Shown in pieces: positions 1 through 10,219 of a stretch of 64,000 bases of DNA (within the stretch, counting starts at the first letter, position 1; the number at the start of each line of letters is the position of its first letter). This DNA is from Watersipora subatra (lineage: Eukaryota; Bryozoa; Gymnolaemata; Cheilostomatida; Watersiporidae). The notes beneath the pieces were generated by a model. It did no database searches. It saw nothing but the letters and a program-made list of their open reading frames with translations, and was not told the DNA's origin. The stretch covers positions 26,439,963 to 26,503,962 of the forward strand of contig NC_088715.1 in NCBI RefSeq assembly GCF_963576615.1, in the 5' to 3' direction. Both the position numbers and the translations under genes were made by a program.

Positions 1-50
1 CAACCTTTAGGTTAACAGTCGAACGCACTAACCGATTGCACCACAGAGAC
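1..50 (-). tRNA. tRNA-Asn(GUU) A1, 3' part cut by window edge
   Basis: Nucleotides up to the variable loop are present. It carries G31A and G41U, giving A31·C39 and C29·U41 mismatches, plus C11U and C23U. Confidence 0.7.
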
Positions 51-140
51 AACATAACAGGCTTTGTAATCTGTGAAAAGAGCATGACAGCTAATCATTT
101 GGTGTTTTTAAATACTGCGCGATTTAAAATTAAAAACATT

Positions 141-214
141 CGTCTATGGCAGAAATTGAACTAACAACTGTTCGGTTACCAAAGGAACATGCTACAAGAT
201 TATGCCACAAAGAA
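141..214 (-). pseudogene. half-B tRNA relic, family alpha (example)
   Basis: This 74-nt stretch aligns to tRNA-Asn without gaps. It keeps UUCAA in the T loop, the final GAC-G of the acceptor and parts of both anticodon-stem arms (UUCCU / CCGAA). The T stem (GUUAG/UCUGC) and D stem (GCAU/GCAU) no longer pair. The anticodon place reads GGU in loop UUGGUAA. Other alpha members start at 2765, 51084 and 55675. In the members at 51084, 55675 and 63543 the 3' acceptor CAAAGAC pairs six bases with the 5' side, better than here. A run of five T or A-rich/T-rich spacer follows the 3' end on the minus strand. Inferred as an old tRNA-Asn duplicate, not a working tRNA. Confidence 0.75.
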
Positions 215-304
215 AACATGTCAGAATATCTAACCTGTGAAACGAGCAAGACAAAAATTCATTTTCAAGTTTCGAAGTTGATTGTGTTAAAATTTATAAA
301 TGCT

Positions 305-338
305 CGTCCCTGGGTGGGCTTGAACCACCAACCTTTCA

Positions 339-372
<34 letters not shown>

Positions 373-378
373 AGAGAC
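305..378 (-). tRNA. tRNA-Asn(GUU) A2
   Basis: Carries C40U (G30·U40 wobble); all stems close. Confidence 0.93.
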
Positions 379-468
379 AACATAACAGGCTTTTTAATCT
401 GTGAAACGAGCATGACACATAATTATTTGCTGGTTTTTAATACTGCGCTTACTAAAATTAAAAACAAT

Positions 469-542
469 CATCTATGGCAAAAATTGAAATACCAACTGGT
501 TGGTTACCAAACGAACGTGCTGCCAGAATGTGTCACGAAAAA
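469..542 (-). pseudogene. half-B tRNA relic, family delta (example)
   Basis: Family delta is marked by the anticodon arm UUCGU-UUGGUAA-CCAAC and a U-for-C change that makes the A-box start GTGACAC rather than GTGGCAC. It occurs in units such as those at 1125, 3094, 7032, 12279, 28142 and 38287. Stems are broken as in the other B families. Its spacer toward half A has a one-base change that gives a longer chance reading frame. Confidence 0.65.
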
Positions 543-616
543 AACATGTCAAAATATCAAACCTGTGAAACGAGCAAGACACAAATTCATTTTTAAGTTT
601 CGAATTTGATTGTGTC

Positions 617-620
617 AAAA
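617..620 (-). terminator. likely Pol III terminator of copy A3 (TTTT)
   Basis: The first run of four T on the minus strand after the tRNA 3' end starts 13 nt beyond G73. The same TTTT is at this spacing behind nearly all A copies. A second run of five T lies about 45 nt downstream. Four T is a minimal terminator in animals, so some read-through is possible. Confidence 0.6.
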
Positions 621-639
621 TTTATAAATGCTCGTCCCT

Positions 640-643
<4 letters not shown>

Positions 644-654
<11 letters not shown>
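644..654 (-). promoter_or_regulatory. internal Pol III B box (example, copy A3)
   Basis: The minus strand reads GGTTCAAGCCC, a perfect fit to the B-box consensus GGTTCRANYCC (TFIIIC site). It is kept in most A copies. It is damaged in A6, A7, A31, the C56G group (A86, A95, A106, A117, A133, A148), the C60G group (A89 type), and those with a changed position 52 or 62 (A158, A159 types). Half B reads like AGTTCAATTTC, which no longer fits. Confidence 0.85.

Positions 655-687
<33 letters not shown>

Positions 688-699
<12 letters not shown>
688..699 (-). promoter_or_regulatory. internal Pol III A box (example, copy A3)
   Basis: The minus strand reads TGGCGCAATCGG, tRNA nucleotides 8-19, a good A box. 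The equivalent lies in every A copy. Frequent variants are C11U, C17U and G18A. In half B the same place reads like TGGCACATTCTG or TGGCATAATCTT, which is poorer. Confidence 0.8.
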
Positions 700-700
<1 letters not shown>

Positions 701-796
701 AGAGACAACATAACAGGTTTTTTAATCTGTGAAACGAGCATGACACCTCATCATTTGCTGGTTTTTAATACTGTGCGATTTAAAATTAAAAACAAT

Positions 797-870
797 CGTC
801 TATGGGAGAAATTGAACTACCAACTGTTTGGTTACCAAACGAACGTGCTGCCAGAATGTGCCACAAAGAA
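797..870 (-). pseudogene. half-B tRNA relic, family beta (example)
   Basis: This is the commonest B family. Anticodon arm UUCGU-UUGGUAA-CCAAA has two mismatches, D-stem GCAC/GCAC has two, and the T stem is lost (UUGGU/UCUCC type). It aligns in full with A copies including the UUCAA of the T loop. The change GCGC to GCAC in both D-stem arms is a CpG transition relative to half A. Confidence 0.72.
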
Positions 871-960
871 CACATGTCAAATTATCTAACTTGTGAAACG
901 AGCAAATCAAAAATTCATTTTCAAGTTTCGAAGTTGATTGTGTCAAAATTTATAAATGCT

Positions 961-967
961 CATCCCT

Positions 968-1028
<61 letters not shown>

Positions 1029-1034
1029 AGAGAC
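961..1034 (-). tRNA. tRNA-Asn(GUU) A4
   Basis: Carries C72U (G1·U72 wobble); otherwise consensus. Confidence 0.94.
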
Positions 1035-1288
1035 AACATAACAGGCTTTTTAATCTGTGAAACGAGCATGACACCTAATTATTTGCTGGTTTTTAATACT
1101 GCGCTTACTAAAATTAAAAACAATCATCTATGGCAAAAATTGAAGTACCAACTGGTTGGTTACCAAACGAACGTGCTGCCAGAATGTGTCACAAAAAAAA
1201 CATGTCAAAATATCAAACCTGTGAAACGAGCAAGACACAAATTCATTTTTAAGTTTCGAATTTGATTGTGTCAAAATTTATAAATGCT

Positions 1289-1295
1289 CGTCCCT

Positions 1296-1356
<61 letters not shown>

Positions 1357-1362
1357 AGAGAC
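1289..1362 (-). tRNA. tRNA-Asn(GUU) A5, consensus
   Basis: Identical to the array consensus. Confidence 0.96.
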
Positions 1363-1452
1363 AACATAACAGGTTTTTTAATCTGTGAAACGAGCATGAC
1401 ACCTAATCATTTACATGTTTTTAAAATTGTGTGTATTAAAATTAAAAACAAT

Positions 1453-1526
1453 CGTCTATGCGAGAAATTGAACCAACAACTGTTTGGTGACCAACCGAAC
1501 GTGCTACCAAAATGTGCCACAAAGAG
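1453..1526 (-). pseudogene. half-B tRNA relic, family gamma (example)
   Basis: Family gamma has loop UUGGUCA, so position 37 is C, with arms UUCGG/CCAAA, and a 3' acceptor GCAUAGAC region. A late subfamily has UUAGU-type changes next to it (for example B at 51412, 51739, 56003, 56330, 60593). GGU is again in the anticodon place. Confidence 0.68.
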
Positions 1527-1616
1527 AACATGTCAAAATATCTAACCTGTGAAACGAGCAAATCAAAAATTCATTTTCAAGTTTCGAAGTTGATTGTGTC
1601 AAAATTTATAAATGCT

Positions 1617-1635
1617 CATCCCTGGGTGGGCTTGT

Positions 1636-1684
<49 letters not shown>

Positions 1685-1690
1685 AGAGAC
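1617..1690 (-). tRNA. tRNA-Asn(GUU) A6, T-loop mutant
   Basis: Carries C72U and U55A. Loss of U55 removes the pseudouridine site and weakens the B box. Confidence 0.8.
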
Positions 1691-1944
1691 AACATAACAG
1701 GTTTTTTAATCTGTGAAACGAGCATGACACCTCATGATTTGCTGGTTTTTAATACTGTGCGATTTAAAATTAAAAACAATCGTCTATGGGAGAAATTGAA
1801 CTACCAACTGTTTCGTTACCAAACGAACGTGCTGCCAGAATGTGCCACAAAGAACACATGTCAAATTATCTAACTTGTGAAACGAGCAAGACAAAAATTC
1901 ATTTTCAAGTTTCGAATTTGATTGTGTCAAAATTTATAAGTGCT

Positions 1945-1962
1945 CGTCGCAGGGCGGGCTTT

Positions 1963-1996
<34 letters not shown>

Positions 1997-2018
1997 CAAC
2001 CGATTGCGCCACAGAGAC
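1945..2018 (-). pseudogene. tRNA-Asn(GUU) A7, likely dead
   Basis: C56A removes the invariant T-loop C; A67U and G69C break two acceptor pairs; also A63G and A21G. Confidence 0.75.
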
Positions 2019-2273
2019 AGCATATCAGGCTTTTTATATCTGTGAAACGAGCATGACACCTAATCATTTGCTGGTTTTTAAAACTGTGCGATGTAAAATT
2101 ACAAACAATGGTCTGTGGCAGAAAATGAACTAACAACTGTTCGGTTACCAAAGGAACATGCTACAAGAATGTGCCACAAAGATAACAGGTCAGAATATCT
2201 AACCTGTGAGACGAGCAAGCCAAAAATTCATTTTCAAGTTTCGAATTTGATTGGTTCAAAATTTACAAGGGCT

Positions 2274-2347
2274 CGTCCCTGGGTGGGCTTGAACCACCAA
2301 CGTTTCGGTTAACAGCCGAATGCGATAACCGATTGCACCACAGAGAC
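2274..2347 (-). tRNA. tRNA-Asn(GUU) A8
   Basis: Carries C11U, G22U (C13·U22 mismatch), G26A and G45C. Confidence 0.83.
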
Positions 2348-2600
2348 AACATATCAGGCTTTTTAATGTGTGAAACGAAGATGACACCTAACTATTTGCT
2401 GGTTTTTAATACTACGCCTACTAAAATTAGAAACAATCATCTATGGCAGAAATTGAACTACCAACTGTTTGGTTACTAAACGAACGCGCTGCCAGAATGT
2501 GCCACAAAGAACACATGTCAAAATATCTAACCTGTGAAACGAGCAAGACCAAATTTCATTTTCAAGTTTCGAATTTGTTTGTGTCAAAATTTATAAATGC

Positions 2601-2601
<1 letters not shown>

Positions 2602-2633
<32 letters not shown>

Positions 2634-2675
2634 AGGTTAACAGTCGAACGCACAAACCGATTGCACCACAGAGAC
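2602..2675 (-). tRNA. tRNA-Asn(GUU) A9
   Basis: Carries A67G (wobble), G31A and G41U (two anticodon-stem mismatches), C11U, C23U and A21U. Confidence 0.75.
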
Positions 2676-2929
2676 AACATAACAGGCTTTTTAATCTGTG
2701 AAAAGAGCATGACAGCTAATCATTTGGTGTTTTTAAATACTGCGCGATTAAAAATTAAAAACATTCGTCTATGGCAGAAATTGAACTAACAACTGTTCGG
2801 TTACCAAAGGAACATGCTACAAGATTATGCCACAAAGAAAACATGTCAGAATATCTAACCTGTGAAACGAGCAAGACAAAAATTCATTTTCAAGTTTCGA
2901 AGTTGATTGTGTTAAAATTTATAAATGCT

Positions 2930-3003
2930 CGTCCCTGGGTGGGCTTGAACCACCAACCTTTTGGTTAACAGCCGAACGCGCTAACCGATTGCACCACAGA
3001 GAC
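2930..3003 (-). tRNA. tRNA-Asn(GUU) A10
   Basis: Carries G41A (C29·A41 mismatch) and C11U. Confidence 0.87.
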
Positions 3004-3257
3004 AACATAACAGGCTTTTTAATCTGTGAAACGAGCATGACACATAATTATTTGCTGGTTTTTAATACTGCGCTTACTAAAATTAAAAAAAATCATCTAT
3101 GGCAAAAATTGAAATACCAACTGGTTGGTTACCAAACGAACGTGCTGCCAGAATGTGTCACAAAAAAAACATGTCAAAATATCAAACCTGTGAAACGAGC
3201 AAGACACAAATTCATTTTTAAGTTTCGAATTTGATTGTGTCAAAATTTATAAATGCT

Positions 3258-3264
3258 CGTCCCT

Positions 3265-3300
<36 letters not shown>

Positions 3301-3331
3301 GGAACACGCTAACCGATTGCGCCACAGAGAC
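3258..3331 (-). tRNA. tRNA-Asn(GUU) A11
   Basis: Carries G30C (C30·C40 mismatch) and C25U (G10·U25). Confidence 0.85.
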
Positions 3332-3585
3332 AACATAACAGGTTTTTTAATCTGTGAAACGAGCATGACACCTCATCATTTGCTGGTTTTTAATACTGTG
3401 CGATTTAAAATTAAAAACAATCGTCTATGGGAGAAATTGAACTACCAACTGTTTGGTTACCAAACGAACGTGCTGCCAGAATGTGCCACAAAGAACACAT
3501 GTCAAATTATCTAACTTGTGAAACGAGCAAGACAAAAATTCATTTTCAAGTTTCCAATTTAATTGTGTCAAAATTTATAAGTGCT

Positions 3586-3596
3586 CGTCGCAGGGC

Positions 3597-3635
<39 letters not shown>

Positions 3636-3659
3636 ACCAACCGATTGCGCCACAGAGAC
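3586..3659 (-). tRNA. tRNA-Asn(GUU) A12
   Basis: A67U and G69C break two acceptor pairs; also A63G, C23U and A21G. Confidence 0.75.
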
Positions 3660-3914
3660 AGCATATCGGGCTTTTTATATCTGTGAAACGAGCATGACAC
3701 CTAATCATTTGCTGGTTTTTAAAACTGTGCGATTTAAAATTACAAACAATGGTCAAAGGCAGAAAATGAACTAACAACTGTTCGGTTACCAAAGGAACAT
3801 GCTACAAGAATGTGCCACAAAGATAACAGGTCAGAATATCTAACCTGTGAGACGAGCAAGACAAAAATTCATTGTCAAGTTTTGAATTTGATTGGTTCGA
3901 AATTTACAAGGGCT

Positions 3915-3921
3915 CGTACCT

Positions 3922-3961
<40 letters not shown>

Positions 3962-3988
3962 TGCGATAACCGATTGCACCACAGAGAC
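3915..3988 (-). tRNA. tRNA-Asn(GUU) A13
   Basis: Carries G70U (C3·U70 mismatch), G22U, G26A and C11U. Confidence 0.78.
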
Positions 3989-4242
3989 AACATATCAGGC
4001 TTTTTAATGTGTGAATTGAAGATGACACCTAACTATTTGCTGGTTTTTAATACTACGCTTACTAAAATTAGAAACATTCATCTATGCGAGAAATTGAACT
4101 ACCAACTGTTTGGTTACCAAATTATTGCGCTGCCAGAATGTGCCACAAAGAAAACATGTCAAAATATCTAACTTGTGAAACGAGCAAGACAAAAATTCAT
4201 TTTCAAGTTTCGAATTTGATTGTGTCAAAATTTATAAGTGCT

Positions 4243-4316
4243 CGTCCCTGGGTGGGCTTGAACCACCAACCTTTCGGTAAACAGCCGAATGCGCTAACCG
4301 ATTCCACCACAGAGAC
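4243..4316 (-). tRNA. tRNA-Asn(GUU) A14
   Basis: A37U replaces the purine next to the anticodon; C13G breaks the pair with G22; also C11U and G26A. Confidence 0.78.
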
Positions 4317-4570
4317 AATATAACAGGTTTTTTAATCTGTGAAACGAGCATGACACCTAATCATTTGCATGTTTTTAAAATTGTGTGTATTAAAATTAAA
4401 AACAATCGTCTATGCGAGAAATTGAACCAACAACTGTTTGGTGACCAACCGAACGTGCTACCAAAATGTGCCACAAAGAAAACATGTCAAAATATCTAAC
4501 CTGTGAAACGAGCAAATCAAAATGTCATTTTCAAGTTTCGAAGTTGATTGTGTTAAAATTTATAAATGCT

Positions 4571-4577
4571 CGTCCTT

Positions 4578-4633
<56 letters not shown>

Positions 4634-4644
4634 ACCACAGAGAC
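4571..4644 (-). tRNA. tRNA-Asn(GUU) A15
   Basis: Carries G68A (C5·A68 mismatch) and C11U. Confidence 0.87.
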
Positions 4645-4897
4645 AACATAACAGGTTTTTTAATTTGTGAAACGAGCATGACACCTAATTATTTGCTGGT
4701 TTTCAATACTGCGCTTACTAAAATTAAAAACAATCATCTATGGCAAAAATTGAAATACCAACTGGTTGGTTACCAAATGAACGTGCTGCCAGAATGTGTC
4801 ACAAAAAAACATGTCAAAATATCAAACCTGTGAAACGAGCAAGACACAAATTCATTTTTAAGTTTCGAATTTGATTGTGTCAAAATTTATAAATGCT

Positions 4898-4922
4898 CGT
4901 CCCTGGGTGGGCTTGAACCACT

Positions 4923-4965
<43 letters not shown>

Positions 4966-4971
4966 AGAGAC
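4898..4971 (-). tRNA. tRNA-Asn(GUU) A16
   Basis: Carries G49A (A49·C65 mismatch) only. Confidence 0.89.
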
Positions 4972-5225
4972 AACATAACAAGTTTTTTAATCTGTGAAAC
5001 GAGCATGACACCTCATCATTTGCTGGTTTTTAATACTGTGCGATTTAAAATTAAAAACAATCGTCTATGGGAGAAATTGAACTACCAACTGTTTGGTTAC
5101 CAAACGAACGTGCTGCCAGAATGTGCCACAAAGAACACATGTCAAATTATCTAACTTGTGAAACGAGCAAGACAAAAATTCATTTTCAAGTTTCGAATTT
5201 GATTGTGTCAAAATTTATAAGTGCT

Positions 5226-5236
5226 CGTCGCAGGGC

Positions 5237-5277
<41 letters not shown>

Positions 5278-5299
5278 CAACCGATTGCGCCACAGAGAC
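5226..5299 (-). tRNA. tRNA-Asn(GUU) A17
   Basis: A67U and G69C break two acceptor pairs; also A63G and A21G. Confidence 0.76.
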
Positions 5300-5553
5300 A
5301 GCATATCGGGCTTTTTATATCTGTGAAACGAGCATGACACCTAATCATTTGCTGGTTTTTAAAACTGTGCGATTTAAAATTACAAACAATGGTCTATGGC
5401 AGAAATGAACCAACAACTGTTCGGTTACCCAAGGAACATGCTACAAGAATGTGCCACAAAGATAACAGGTCAGAATATCTAACCTGTGAGACGCGCAAGA
5501 CAAAAATTCATTTTCAAGTTTTGAATTTGATTGGTTCAAAATTTACAAGGGCT

Positions 5554-5560
5554 CGTACCT

Positions 5561-5600
<40 letters not shown>

Positions 5601-5627
5601 TGCGATAACCGATTGCACCACAGAGAC
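5554..5627 (-). tRNA. tRNA-Asn(GUU) A18
   Basis: Carries G70U, G22U, G26A and C11U, as in A13. Confidence 0.78.
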
Positions 5628-5881
5628 AACATATCAGGCTTTTTAATGTGTGAATTGAAGATGACACCTAACTATTTGCTGGTTTTTAATACTACGCTTA
5701 CTAAAATTAGAAACAATCATCTATGCGAGAAATTGAACTACCAACTGTTTGGTTTCCAAATTAACGCGCTGCCAGAATGTGCCACAAAGAAAACATGTCA
5801 AAATATCTAACTTGTGAAACGAGCAAGACAAAAATTCATTTTCAAGTTTCGAATTTGATTGTGTCAAAATTTATAAATGCT

Positions 5882-5888
5882 CGTCGCT

Positions 5889-5949
<61 letters not shown>

Positions 5950-5955
5950 AGAGAC
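5882..5955 (-). tRNA. tRNA-Asn(GUU) A19
   Basis: Carries G69C (U4·C69 mismatch) only. Confidence 0.88.
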
Positions 5956-6209
5956 AACATAACAGGTTTTTTAATCTGTGAAACGAGCATGACACCTCAT
6001 CATTTGCTGGTTTTTAATACTGTGCGATTTAAAATTAAAAACAATCGTCTATGGGAGAAATTGAACTACCAACTGTTTGGTTACCAAACGAAAGTGCTGC
6101 CAGAATGTGCCACAAAGAACACATGTCAAAATATCTAACTTGTGAAACGAGCAAGACAAAAATTCATTTTCAAGTTTCAAATTTGATTGTGTCAAAATTT
6201 ATAAGTGCT

Positions 6210-6220
6210 CGTCCCTGGGC

Positions 6221-6261
<41 letters not shown>

Positions 6262-6283
6262 CAACCGATTGCACCACAGAGAC
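6210..6283 (-). tRNA. tRNA-Asn(GUU) A20
   Basis: Carries A63G (U51·G63), A21G and C11U; stems close. Confidence 0.9.
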
Positions 6284-6538
6284 AGCATATCAGGCTTTTT
6301 ATATCTGTGAAACGAGCATGACACCTAATCATTTGCATGTTTTTAAAATTGTGTGTATTAAAATTAAAAACAATCGTCTATGCGAGAAATTGAACCAACA
6401 ACTGTTTGGTGACCAACCGAACGTGCTACTAAAATGTGCTACAAAGAGAACCTGTCAAAATATCTAACCTGTGAAACGAGCAAATCAAAAATTCATTTTC
6501 AAGTTTCGAAGTTGATTGTGTGAAAATTTATAAATGCT

Positions 6539-6545
6539 CATCCCT

Positions 6546-6584
<39 letters not shown>

Positions 6585-6612
6585 CTGCGCTAACCGATTG
6601 CGCCACAGAGAC
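6539..6612 (-). tRNA. tRNA-Asn(GUU) A21
   Basis: Carries C72U, U27G (G27·A43 mismatch) and G26A. Confidence 0.86.
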
Positions 6613-6867
6613 AACATAACAGGTTTTTTAATCGGTGAAACGAGCATGACACCTAATCACTTGCATGTTTTTAAAATTGTGTGTATTAAAATTAAAAACA
6701 ATCATCTATGGCAGAAATTGAACTACCAACGGTTTGGTTACCAAACGAACGCGCTGCCAGAATGTGCCACAAAAAAAAACATGTCAAAATATCTAACCTG
6801 TGAAACGAGCAAGACAAAAATTCATTTTCAAGTTTCGAAAATGATTGTGTCAAAATTTACAAAGGCT

Positions 6868-6875
6868 CGTCCCTA

Positions 6876-6935
<60 letters not shown>

Positions 6936-6941
6936 AGAGAC
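6868..6941 (-). tRNA. tRNA-Asn(GUU) A22
   Basis: Carries C66U (G7·U66 wobble) only. Confidence 0.94.
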
Positions 6942-7195
6942 AACATAACAGGCTTTTTAATCTGTGAAACGAGCATGACACCTAATTATTTGCTGGTTTT
7001 TAATACTGCGCTTACTAAAATTAAAAACAATCATCTATGGCAAAAATTGAAATACCAACTGGTTGGTTACCAAACGAACGTGCTGCCAAAAAGTGTCACA
7101 AAAAAAACATGTCAAAATATTAAACCTGTGAAACGAGCGAGACACAAATTCATTTTCAAGTTTCGAATTTAATTGTGTCAAAATTTATAAATGCT

Positions 7196-7202
7196 CGTCC
7201 CT

Positions 7203-7246
<44 letters not shown>

Positions 7247-7269
7247 TTAACCGATTGCGCCACAGAGAC
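7196..7269 (-). tRNA. tRNA-Asn(GUU) A23
   Basis: Carries G22A (C13·A22 mismatch) only. Confidence 0.9.
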
Positions 7270-7523
7270 AACATAACAGGTTTTTTAATCTGTGAAACGA
7301 GCATGACACCTCATCATTTGCTGGTTTTTAATACTGTGCGATTTAAAATTAAAAACAATCGTCTATGCGAGAAATTGAACAAACAACTGTTTGGTGACCA
7401 ACCGAACGCGCTACCAGAATGTGCCACAAAGAAAACATGTCAAAATATCTAACCTGTGAAACGAGCAAGACAAAAATTCATTTTCAAGTTTCGAATTTGA
7501 TTGTGTCAAAATTTATAAGTGCT

Positions 7524-7597
7524 CGTCCCTGGGCGGGCTTGAACCACCAAACTTTCGGTTAACAGCCGAACGCACCAACCGATTGCGCCACAGAGAC
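7524..7597 (-). tRNA. tRNA-Asn(GUU) A24
   Basis: Carries A63G, G46U, C23U and A21G; stems close with wobbles. Confidence 0.88.
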
Positions 7598-7852
7598 AGC
7601 ATAGCAGGCTTTTTATATCTGTGAAACGAGCATGACACCTAATCATTTGCATGTTTTTAAAATTGTGTGTATTAAAATTAAAAACAATCGTCTATGCGAG
7701 AAATTGAACAAACAACTGTTTGGTGACCAACCGAACGCGCTACCAGAATGTGCCACAAAGAAAACATGTCAAAATATCTAACCTGTGAAACGGACAAAAC
7801 AAAAATTCATTTTCAAGTTTCGAATTTGATTGTGTCAAATTTTACAAAAGCT

Positions 7853-7926
7853 CGTCCCTGAGTGGGCTTGAACCACCAACCTTTTGGTTAACAGCCAAAC
7901 GCGCTAACCGATTGCGCCACAGAGAC
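7853..7926 (-). tRNA. tRNA-Asn(GUU) A25, compensated anticodon stem
   Basis: C29U and G41A occur together and give a U29-A41 pair. C65U gives G49·U65. All stems close. Confidence 0.92.
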
Positions 7927-8179
7927 AACATAACAGGCTTTTTAATCTGTGAAACGAGCATGACACCTCATCATTTGCTGGTTTTTAATACTGCGCGATC
8001 TGAGTTTAAAAACAATCGTCTATGGGAGAAGTTGAACTAACAACTGTTTGGTTACAAAAGGAACATGCTACAAGAATGTGCCACAAAGATAACATGTCAG
8101 AATATCAAACCTGTGAAACGAGCAAGACAAAAATTCAGTTTCAAGTTTCGAATTTGATTGTATCGAAATTATAAAAGCT

Positions 8180-8253
8180 AATTTCTTAGTGGGATTGAAC
8201 CACCAACTTTTTGGTTAACAGCTGAACCATCAAACCGATTGCACCACAGAGAA
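8180..8253 (-). pseudogene. tRNA-Asn relic A26, very divergent
   Basis: The acceptor 3' strand reads AAGAAAU with position 73 U, so the acceptor cannot form; the D stem reads GUGC/GAUG; the anticodon stem is UUCAG/CCAAA. GUU and a good T arm with B box GGTTCAATCCC remain. Position 1 is also U. Confidence 0.8.
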
Positions 8254-8506
8254 AAATAACAGGCTTTTTAATCTGTGCAACGAGCATGACACCTAATCAT
8301 TTGCTGGTTTTTAATACTGTGCAATTTAAAATTAAAAACAATCGTCTATGGGAGAAATTGAACTACAAACTGTTCGGTTACCAAACGAACGTGCTGCCAG
8401 AATGTGCCACAAAGAGAACATGTCAAAATATCTAACCTGTGAAACGAGCAAGACAAAAATTCATTTTCAAGTTTCGAAGTTGATTGTGTCAAAATTTATA
8501 AATGCT

Positions 8507-8513
8507 CATCCCT

Positions 8514-8574
<61 letters not shown>

Positions 8575-8580
8575 AGAGAC
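8507..8580 (-). tRNA. tRNA-Asn(GUU) A27
   Basis: Carries C72U only. Confidence 0.94.
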
Positions 8581-8834
8581 AACATAACAGGTTTTTTAAT
8601 CTGTGAAACGAGCATGACACCTAATCATTTGCATGTTTTTATTACTGCGCGTATTAAAATTAAAAACCATTGTCTTTGACAGAAATTGAACTACAAACTG
8701 TTCGGTTACCAAAGGAACATGCTACAAGATTATGCCACAAAGAAGGCATGTCAGAATATCTAACCTGTGAAACGAGCAACACAAAAATTCATTTCCAAGT
8801 TTCGAAGTTGATTGTGTTAAAATCTATGAATGCT

Positions 8835-8842
8835 CGTCCCTA

Positions 8843-8897
<55 letters not shown>

Positions 8898-8908
8898 ACC
8901 ACAGAGAC
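8835..8908 (-). tRNA. tRNA-Asn(GUU) A28
   Basis: Carries C66U and C11U, both wobbles. Confidence 0.93.
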
Positions 8909-9162
8909 AACATAACAGGCTTTTTAATCTGTGAAACGAGCATGACACCTAATCATTTGCTGGTTTTTAAAATTGTGTGTATTAAAATTAAAAACAATCG
9001 TCTATGCGAGAAATTGAACAAACAACTGTTTGGTGACCAACCGAACGCGCTACCAGAATGGGCCACAAAGAAAACATGTCAAAATATCTAACCTGTGAAA
9101 GGAGCAAAACAAAAATTCATTTTCAAATTTCGAATTTGATTGTGTTAAATTTTACAAAGGCT

Positions 9163-9169
9163 CGTCCCT

Positions 9170-9206
<37 letters not shown>

Positions 9207-9236
9207 AAACGCGCTAACCGATTGCACCACAGAGAC
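9163..9236 (-). tRNA. tRNA-Asn(GUU) A29
   Basis: Carries C29U (U29·G41) and C11U. Confidence 0.93.
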
Positions 9237-9490
9237 AACATAACAGGCTTTTTAATCTGTGAAACGAGCATGACACCTAATCATTTGCTGGTTTTTAATA
9301 CTGTGCGATTTAAAATTACAAACAATGGTCTATGGCAGAAATTGAACTAACAACTGTTCGGTTACCCAAGGAACATGCTAAAAGAATGTGCCGCAAAGAT
9401 AACATGTCAGAATATCTAACCTGTGAAACGAGCAAGACAAAAATTCATTTTCAAGTTTCGAATTTGATTAGTTCAAAATTTACAAGGGCT

Positions 9491-9497
9491 CGTCCCT

Positions 9498-9537
<40 letters not shown>

Positions 9538-9564
9538 TGCGATAACCGATTGCACCACAGAGAA
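9491..9564 (-). tRNA. tRNA-Asn(GUU) A30
   Basis: Carries G1U (no pair with C72), G22U, G26A and C11U. Confidence 0.8.
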
Positions 9565-9818
9565 AACATATCAGGCTTTTTAATCTGTGAAACGAAGATG
9601 ACACCTAATTATTTGCTGGTTTTTAATACTATGCTTACTAAAAGTAAAAATAATCATCTATGGCAGAAATTGAACTACCAACTGTTTGGTTACCAAACAA
9701 ACGTGCTGCCAGAATGTGCCACAAAGAAAACATGTCAAAATATCTAACTGGTGAAACGAGCAGGACAAAAATTCATTTTCAAGTTTAAAATTTGATTGTT
9801 TCCAGATTTATAAATGCT

Positions 9819-9892
9819 CGTCCCTGGGTGGGCTTGACTCACCAACCTTTCGGTTAACAGACAAACGCGCTAACCGATTGCACCACAGAGAC
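9819..9892 (-). pseudogene. tRNA-Asn(GUU) A31, likely dead
   Basis: G53A and U54G damage the T arm and B box; G31U breaks the closing pair of the anticodon stem; also C29U and C11U. Confidence 0.75.
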
Positions 9893-10145
9893 AACATAAC
9901 AGGCTTTTTAATCTGTGAAACGAGCATGACACCTCATCATTTGCTGGTTTTTAATACTGCGCGATATAAATTTAAAAACAATCGTCTATGGGAGAAGTTG
10001 AACTAACAACTGTTTGGTTACAAAAGGAACATACTACAAGAATGTGCCACAAAGATAACGTGTCAGAATATGAAACCTGTGAAACGAGCAAGACAAAAAT
10101 TCAGTTTCAAGTTTCGAATTTGATTGTATCGAAATTATAAAAGCT

Positions 10146-10219
10146 AATTTCTTAGTGGGATTGAACCACCAACTTTTCGGTTAACAGCTGAACCATCAAA
10201 CCGATTGCACCACAGAGAC
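10146..10219 (-). pseudogene. tRNA-Asn relic A32, very divergent
   Basis: Sister of A26 about 1,966 bp away, with the same ruined acceptor and GAUG in the D stem. Here position 1 is G and the 3' anticodon arm is CCGAA, so only A30·C40 is mismatched in that stem. Confidence 0.8.

Larger units (their letters stand above)
633..706 (-). tRNA. tRNA-Asn(GUU) A3, consensus
   Basis: Decodes Asn codons AAC and AAU in cytosolic translation if expressed. The cloverleaf is complete: 7-bp acceptor with one U4·G69 wobble, 4-bp D stem, 5-bp anticodon stem, 5-nt variable loop, 5-bp T stem, U8, A14, G18G19, U33, A37, UUCAA and G73. Asn identity rests on GUU and G73, both seen. A and B boxes are perfect or near so, and TTTT follows 13 nt downstream. 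CCA is not encoded, as expected for a eukaryote. Confidence 0.96.

Noticed and set aside
141-214. Half-B element as a working tRNA-Thr(GGU).
   Set aside because: Its T and D stems do not pair, its B box is degraded and the body is Asn-derived, so the GGU reading is only positional.
2443-2640. Half-B sequence as an independent promoter or enhancer.
   Set aside because: Its alignment with tRNA-Asn explains it fully; no known regulatory motif stands out.
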